Origin: Sphingobacterium shayense
GTDB lineage: Bacteria; Bacteroidota; Bacteroidia; Sphingobacteriales; Sphingobacteriaceae
Reading direction: 5' to 3'
Assembly: GCF_013179575.1 (NCBI RefSeq)
Contig: NZ_JABMCQ010000002.1
Span: 25,304 to 89,303 of the forward strand
DNA: 64,000 nt
The translations under genes and the position numbers were made by a program. Of this stretch, positions 61,039-64,000 are shown piece after piece; position 1 is the first letter of the stretch, and each line of letters begins with the position of its first letter. The notes under the pieces were generated by a model. That model ran no database searches, was not told where the DNA came from, and saw nothing but the letters and a program-made list of their open reading frames with translations.

Positions 61039-62259
61039 TTACCATTTATAAGTTAAAGATAAACCAGGAGCGTGTATATTCGTGGCATATGCTCCGGTAA
61101 GACCAGATTCCACGTTCGAAACGGTACGCTCGGCTAGATGTTGAAACACGTAAGCACCTGTTATGTCCCATTTTTCATTAACGTCGTATGTAAATCCTAT
61201 TGATCCCATCAATCGGTTGTTATCTGGGGTTTCTGGTGAAACATACGGCCCACGAACAGGCGTGTATACGTAGCCGGCACCTGCTCTAAGAGTAAGTTTA
61301 TTGTTGGTTTGGTAGTTTATTCCGACTTTACCTGAGAAAGCATTCTCATATTTCTTCGTTTGACGTGTGTCTTGTAATGCTGTGGTGTTATCATGGTAAT
61401 CGAAAACTAATTCTTTGTAGATGTCGTAACCAATAATTGTTGCATCAGCGGCGATGTCAAGCTTTTCTCCTGCAGGGAAGGTGATTCCTAAATTAAACGA
61501 ACCTGGTAAAGGCAGTTCCGCATCAAATTTTGTGTTTGGAAAGGAAGAAGCCAGTGCTCCGGGAACTGTGAATTCCGCGTCGCCGTCCTTAAGCTTCGTA
61601 ATTACTTTTGATCGATAGCTTAACGATAAAGCAAAGTCATCTTCTAAGTTATAATGTACGCCGACGTTGAACCCCATACCCGTCCCAACTCCTGATAGCT
61701 CGGCCTTTCCTGGTTCTCCGTTGCCATTCGCAATTGGGATAGAACGTGTTAGATCTACTAATCCCACGTTATAGACGAACCCGCCTCCCATGCCAAAATT
61801 TTCCGTAATTTTGAAACTCACAGTAGGTTGTATGTATATCGCACGCATTTGAAGTGAGTTTAATTCATATTTGCCTGGCCATTGATCACCCCAGTCTACG
61901 GATCCACCGAAAGGTGTATATATTCCTAATCCGGCTTTCCACCATGAATCTTTAGGGCCAAAAGTTGCAAATACTGAAAAAGGAGGACTGATTTGGAATT
62001 TTGTGTGATGCTTATCGACACTGTTAAATTGTCTAAAAGCAGAGCGATACATGACGGCGCTTGCACCCACGGATATTTCGTTGTGGTTCATTTTTGCTAG
62101 TGCGCCTGGGCTGTAGAAGATTGATGAGGCGTCAACGAAAAAGGCCGATCCAGCTCCTGCCATACCTACCGCTTTTTGACTTTGTGTGTTGACTTGGGAG
62201 CCCTGCGCCCATAACATTGAGGGGCTAGCAAGGAGTATTGCGAGTAATAATCTTTTCAT
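61039..62259 (-). CDS. FadL/OmpP1/TodX-family outer-membrane transporter
   Basis: 406 residues from ATG 62259 (an upstream TTG at 62280 is rejected). Signal peptide MKRLLLAILLASPSMLWAQ. The N-terminal hatch QKAVGMAGAGSAFFVDASSIFYSPGALA is the family hallmark, followed by a 14-stranded barrel with repeated aromatic-ended strands, terminating in GLSLTYKW. Imports hydrophobic compounds such as long-chain fatty acids, fitting the fad operon elsewhere in the window. Confidence 0.95.
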   Translation of the reverse strand: MKRLLLAILLASPSMLWAQGSQVNTQSQKAVGMAGAGSAFFVDASSIFYSPGALAKMNHNEISVGASAVMYRSAFRQFNSVDKHHTKFQISPPFSVFATFGPKDSWWKAGLGIYTPFGGSVDWGDQWPGKYELNSLQMRAIYIQPTVSFKITENFGMGGGFVYNVGLVDLTRSIPIANGNGEPGKAELSGVGTGMGFNVGVHYNLEDDFALSLSYRSKVITKLKDGDAEFTVPGALASSFPNTKFDAELPLPGSFNLGITFPAGEKLDIAADATIIGYDIYKELVFDYHDNTTALQDTRQTKKYENAFSGKVGINYQTNNKLTLRAGAGYVYTPVRGPYVSPETPDNNRLMGSIGFTYDVNEKWDITGAYVFQHLAERTVSNVESGLTGAYATNIHAPGLSLTYKW

Positions 62260-62277
62260 ATACGCTGATTGGTTAGC

Positions 62278-62285
62278 CAAAAATA
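62278..62285 (-). promoter_or_regulatory. Candidate -7 box of the fadL-GDSL operon
   Basis: Minus-strand TATTTTTG, exact TAnnTTTG, ending 18 nt before ATG 62259. Confidence 0.48.
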
Positions 62286-62358
62286 CAATTTATTATGCTA
62301 ACATAGTATTTATTTGGTGATAATGCAAATCAAAATTATATTTTATTTTATTTATTTT

Positions 62359-62377
62359 TAGTATAAAAGTTATACTA
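62359..62377. repeat. Perfect short palindrome upstream of metZ
   Basis: TAGTATAA (62359-62366) and TTATACTA (62370-62377), 8-nt arms around AAG. Could be an operator for metZ or fadL, or chance in AT-rich DNA. Confidence 0.45.
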
Positions 62378-62423
62378 AACTACTGAATTATTCGCTAATC
62401 AAATTTTCTTAGGCTAAAATGTT

Positions 62424-62520
62424 ACACGCCTTTTTATCATCTAGTCCAAACATACATACCCATTAGAAATGTAGTCTAGAATTTATAACAGAGAGTTTTT
62501 CTCATAAAAGATAGGCGTGT
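62424..62520 (+). other. Possible structured leader RNA upstream of metZ
   Basis: ACACGCCT (62424-62431) pairs perfectly with AGGCGTGT (62513-62520), a closing stem around about 80 nt that also holds a small GAGA/TTCTC hairpin (around 62491-62503). A T-rich tract (TTTTTTTC, about 62539-62545) follows. I do not recognise any known SAM or other riboswitch consensus in it. The rest of the 62286-62602 intergenic stretch shows no gene. Confidence 0.4.
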
Positions 62521-62588
62521 AGTAATAATCTTGGCAATTTTTTTCGTTAAAAACTGCACAAAATACTAAACTAGTAGACTAAAAAAAT

Positions 62589-62596
62589 TAAATTTG
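62589..62596 (+). promoter_or_regulatory. -7-like box 6 nt from the metZ start
   Basis: TAAATTTG, exact TAnnTTTG, ends 6 nt before ATG 62603. No -33 TTTG. If used, the transcript would skip the structured leader and be nearly leaderless. Confidence 0.42.
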
Positions 62597-62602
62597 CTCA
62601 TC

Positions 62603-63775
62603 ATGGAAAAAGATCAATCTAAAATCATTCGGGAACAAGCTAATCGTTCCGCTACCAGAGAGCATTCCGTTCCATTATACCTCACCTCCAGTTTTATTTT
62701 TGATAGTGCTGAACAAGGCCGTGCCATATTCGCGGAGGAGGAAGTCGGGATGGTTTATTCGCGTTATGCAAACCCGAATACAACAGAATTTATTAATAAA
62801 GTTTGCATCGGAGAACAAGCAGAAGCGGGTCTAGCCTTTGCTTCAGGAATGGCGGCAGTGTTTGCTTGTTTTGCGGGTTTAGTGCGTCAAGGTGATCATA
62901 TCGTTTCCTCTCGTGCGATTTTCGGATCAACGCATCAGTTATTTACACAATTATTTCCACGTTGGGGAGTTACTCATACTTATGTGGAGGCTGTCGATAA
63001 CCAAGCGTGGGAAGATGCTATACAAGAAAATACGAAAATAGTATTTTTAGAATCTCCATCAAATCCGGGGTTGGAACTTGCAGATTTAGAATTTGTTGGA
63101 GGATTAAAAGCGAAGCATCCAAATGTGATTTTTATTATAGATAATTGTTTTGCAACTCCTTATCTACAAAAACCGTTGCAGTATGGCTTCGATTTGTCCG
63201 TTCATTCAGCAACTAAATATATGGATGGGCAGGGACGTGTGCTCGGCGGTGTGATCGTTGGTAACGGCCAATTAATCGAAGAGCTTCGTTTCTTTATACG
63301 TCATACAGGACCAGCCATGTCTCCTTTTAATGCCTGGATACTTTCAAAAAGCATGGATACATTAGGGTTACGTATGGACAGGCATTGCAGTAGTGCGCTA
63401 GCTCTTGCTGAGACATTAGAAAAGCATCCTGAGATCGAAGACGTGAAATATCCGTTTCTACCATCTCATCCACAATACCAGCTAGCAATTAAGCAAATGA
63501 AAGCAGGGGGGGGGATCGTTACGTTTGAAGTTAAGGGAGGAGCCGAACGCGCATTTCGGTTTATCGACGCATTGAACATGATATTGTACACGTCTAATTT
63601 AGGAGATGCGAGATCGATAGCCACACACCCCGGTTCTACGACACACTCTAAACTAACGAATGACGAGAAAGTTAGCCTTGGAATCCGTCCGGGAACTATT
63701 CGACTTTCAGTGGGGTTGGAGGATAAAGATGACATCATCAACGATATTCTTCAAGCTTTAGAATCAACGAGATAG
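62603..63775 (+). CDS. metZ: O-succinylhomoserine sulfhydrylase-like PLP enzyme
   Basis: Cys/Met-metabolism gamma-family PLP enzyme of 390 residues. PLP Lys205 sits in HSATKYMDGQGRVLGG; YSRYANPNTTEF, ASGMAAVFA and SSRAIFGSTHQLF are typical of the MetZ branch that adds sulfide to O-succinylhomoserine. Cystathionine synthase/lyase relatives are the alternative. ATG 62603 is used; TTG 62594 lies in the promoter-like box. Works upstream of MetE in the same pathway. Confidence 0.92.
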   Translation: MEKDQSKIIREQANRSATREHSVPLYLTSSFIFDSAEQGRAIFAEEEVGMVYSRYANPNTTEFINKVCIGEQAEAGLAFASGMAAVFACFAGLVRQGDHIVSSRAIFGSTHQLFTQLFPRWGVTHTYVEAVDNQAWEDAIQENTKIVFLESPSNPGLELADLEFVGGLKAKHPNVIFIIDNCFATPYLQKPLQYGFDLSVHSATKYMDGQGRVLGGVIVGNGQLIEELRFFIRHTGPAMSPFNAWILSKSMDTLGLRMDRHCSSALALAETLEKHPEIEDVKYPFLPSHPQYQLAIKQMKAGGGIVTFEVKGGAERAFRFIDALNMILYTSNLGDARSIATHPGSTTHSKLTNDEKVSLGIRPGTIRLSVGLEDKDDIINDILQALESTR

Positions 63776-63783
63776 AGAATTTA

Positions 63784-63829
63784 AAATAACTACACTCATG
63801 GAAGAACACCTACGAGTGTAGCTATTTTT
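63784..63829. terminator. Bidirectional terminator between metZ and tpx
   Basis: CTACACTC (63790-63797) pairs with GAGTGTAG (63814-63821), extended by AAATA/TATTT across one mismatch, then five T; between convergent genes. Confidence 0.85.
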
Positions 63830-63842
63830 ACTTGCAAATTCG

Positions 63843-64000
63843 TTACAATGCTTGGAGTGCCTGCTCGTAATTTGGTTCTTCGGTAGTTTCTGCAACTTGT
63901 TCCGTGTAGCTAACGTTTCCGTTCTCGTCAACAACAACCACTGAACGGCTTAGCAAACCCGCTAATGGACCGTCTGTGAAACGTACCTGATAAGCGTCAG
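63843..64000 (-). CDS. tpx: Thiol peroxidase, C-terminal part (runs off the window)
   Basis: The last 51 residues are visible in frame before TAA at 63843: [20 protein letters not shown], then [14 protein letters not shown] and [11 protein letters not shown]. These are the conserved end of Tpx (2-Cys peroxiredoxin that reduces lipid hydroperoxides). The catalytic cysteines and start lie beyond the window. Confidence 0.9.
   Translation of the reverse strand, partial: DAYQVRFTDGPLAGLLSRSVVVVDENGNVSYTEQVAETTEEPNYEQALQAL

Noticed and set aside
62424..62520. A second SAM-I riboswitch before metZ
   Set aside because: The S-box core elements (GAGGGA, GCAACC, GGTGC) are absent.

Overview
The window is a gene-dense chromosomal stretch (about 40% GC by eye) from a member of the Bacteroidota, most likely Sphingobacteriaceae or a close relative. 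The evidence is phylum-typical families (DUF3127 protein, tandem rhomboids, fadL/GDSL pair, RprXY-like two-component pair, ECF sigma with a membrane anti-sigma factor), start codons almost without Shine-Dalgarno sequences, and many exact copies of the Bacteroidota -7 promoter box TAnnTTTG just upstream of genes. No rRNA, tRNA, IS element, prophage or CRISPR array was seen. Two genes run off the ends: a SNF2-type helicase on the left and thiol peroxidase on the right.

Layout: 1-6.5 kb: SNF2 N-terminus, dapF, an HtrA protease, a low-molecular-weight phosphatase, and a hypothetical/cyclophilin/exonuclease III operon. 6.5-11 kb: queD, an FMN 2-hydroxyacid dehydrogenase, and metE behind a SAM-I riboswitch. 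11-18 kb: small envelope proteins, then an RND adaptor and a 1521-residue fusion of an RND pump with its outer-membrane factor. 18-22 kb: response regulator, histidine kinase and a 2-oxoglutarate oxygenase. 22-28 kb: a marR-fadN-fadA-fadE beta-oxidation operon with a candidate operator, followed by a 620-bp empty stretch. 28-35 kb: FAD oxidoreductase/epimerase/YeiH exporter operon, then an ECF sigma/anti-sigma/secreted-protein trio. 35-42 kb: DUF3127, an rRNA methyltransferase and HD hydrolase, a secreted GDPD/EEP/DUF4197 operon, and pepT/nitroreductase/NlpE-like lipoprotein. 42-50 kb: acyltransferase, XpaC-TelA pair, fumC, and an S41 protease. 50-58 kb: mutL, two rhomboids and a membrane EEP protein in one direction, then uvrA. 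58-64 kb: DUF2157 protein, OsmC, FadL/GDSL, metZ and tpx.

Common themes are envelope maintenance (HtrA, S41, cyclophilin, rhomboids, NlpE-like), DNA repair (mutL, uvrA, exonuclease III), methionine synthesis (metE, metZ) and fatty-acid use (fad operon, FadL). The observations most worth following are the pump/outer-membrane-factor fusion with a preserved internal lipoprotein signal, a set of genes whose -7 box lies only 2-7 nt before the start codon (candidate leaderless mRNAs), two genes that instead carry near-perfect Shine-Dalgarno sequences, a MarR operator candidate, an unexplained structured leader before metZ, and a degenerate rhomboid next to an intact one.
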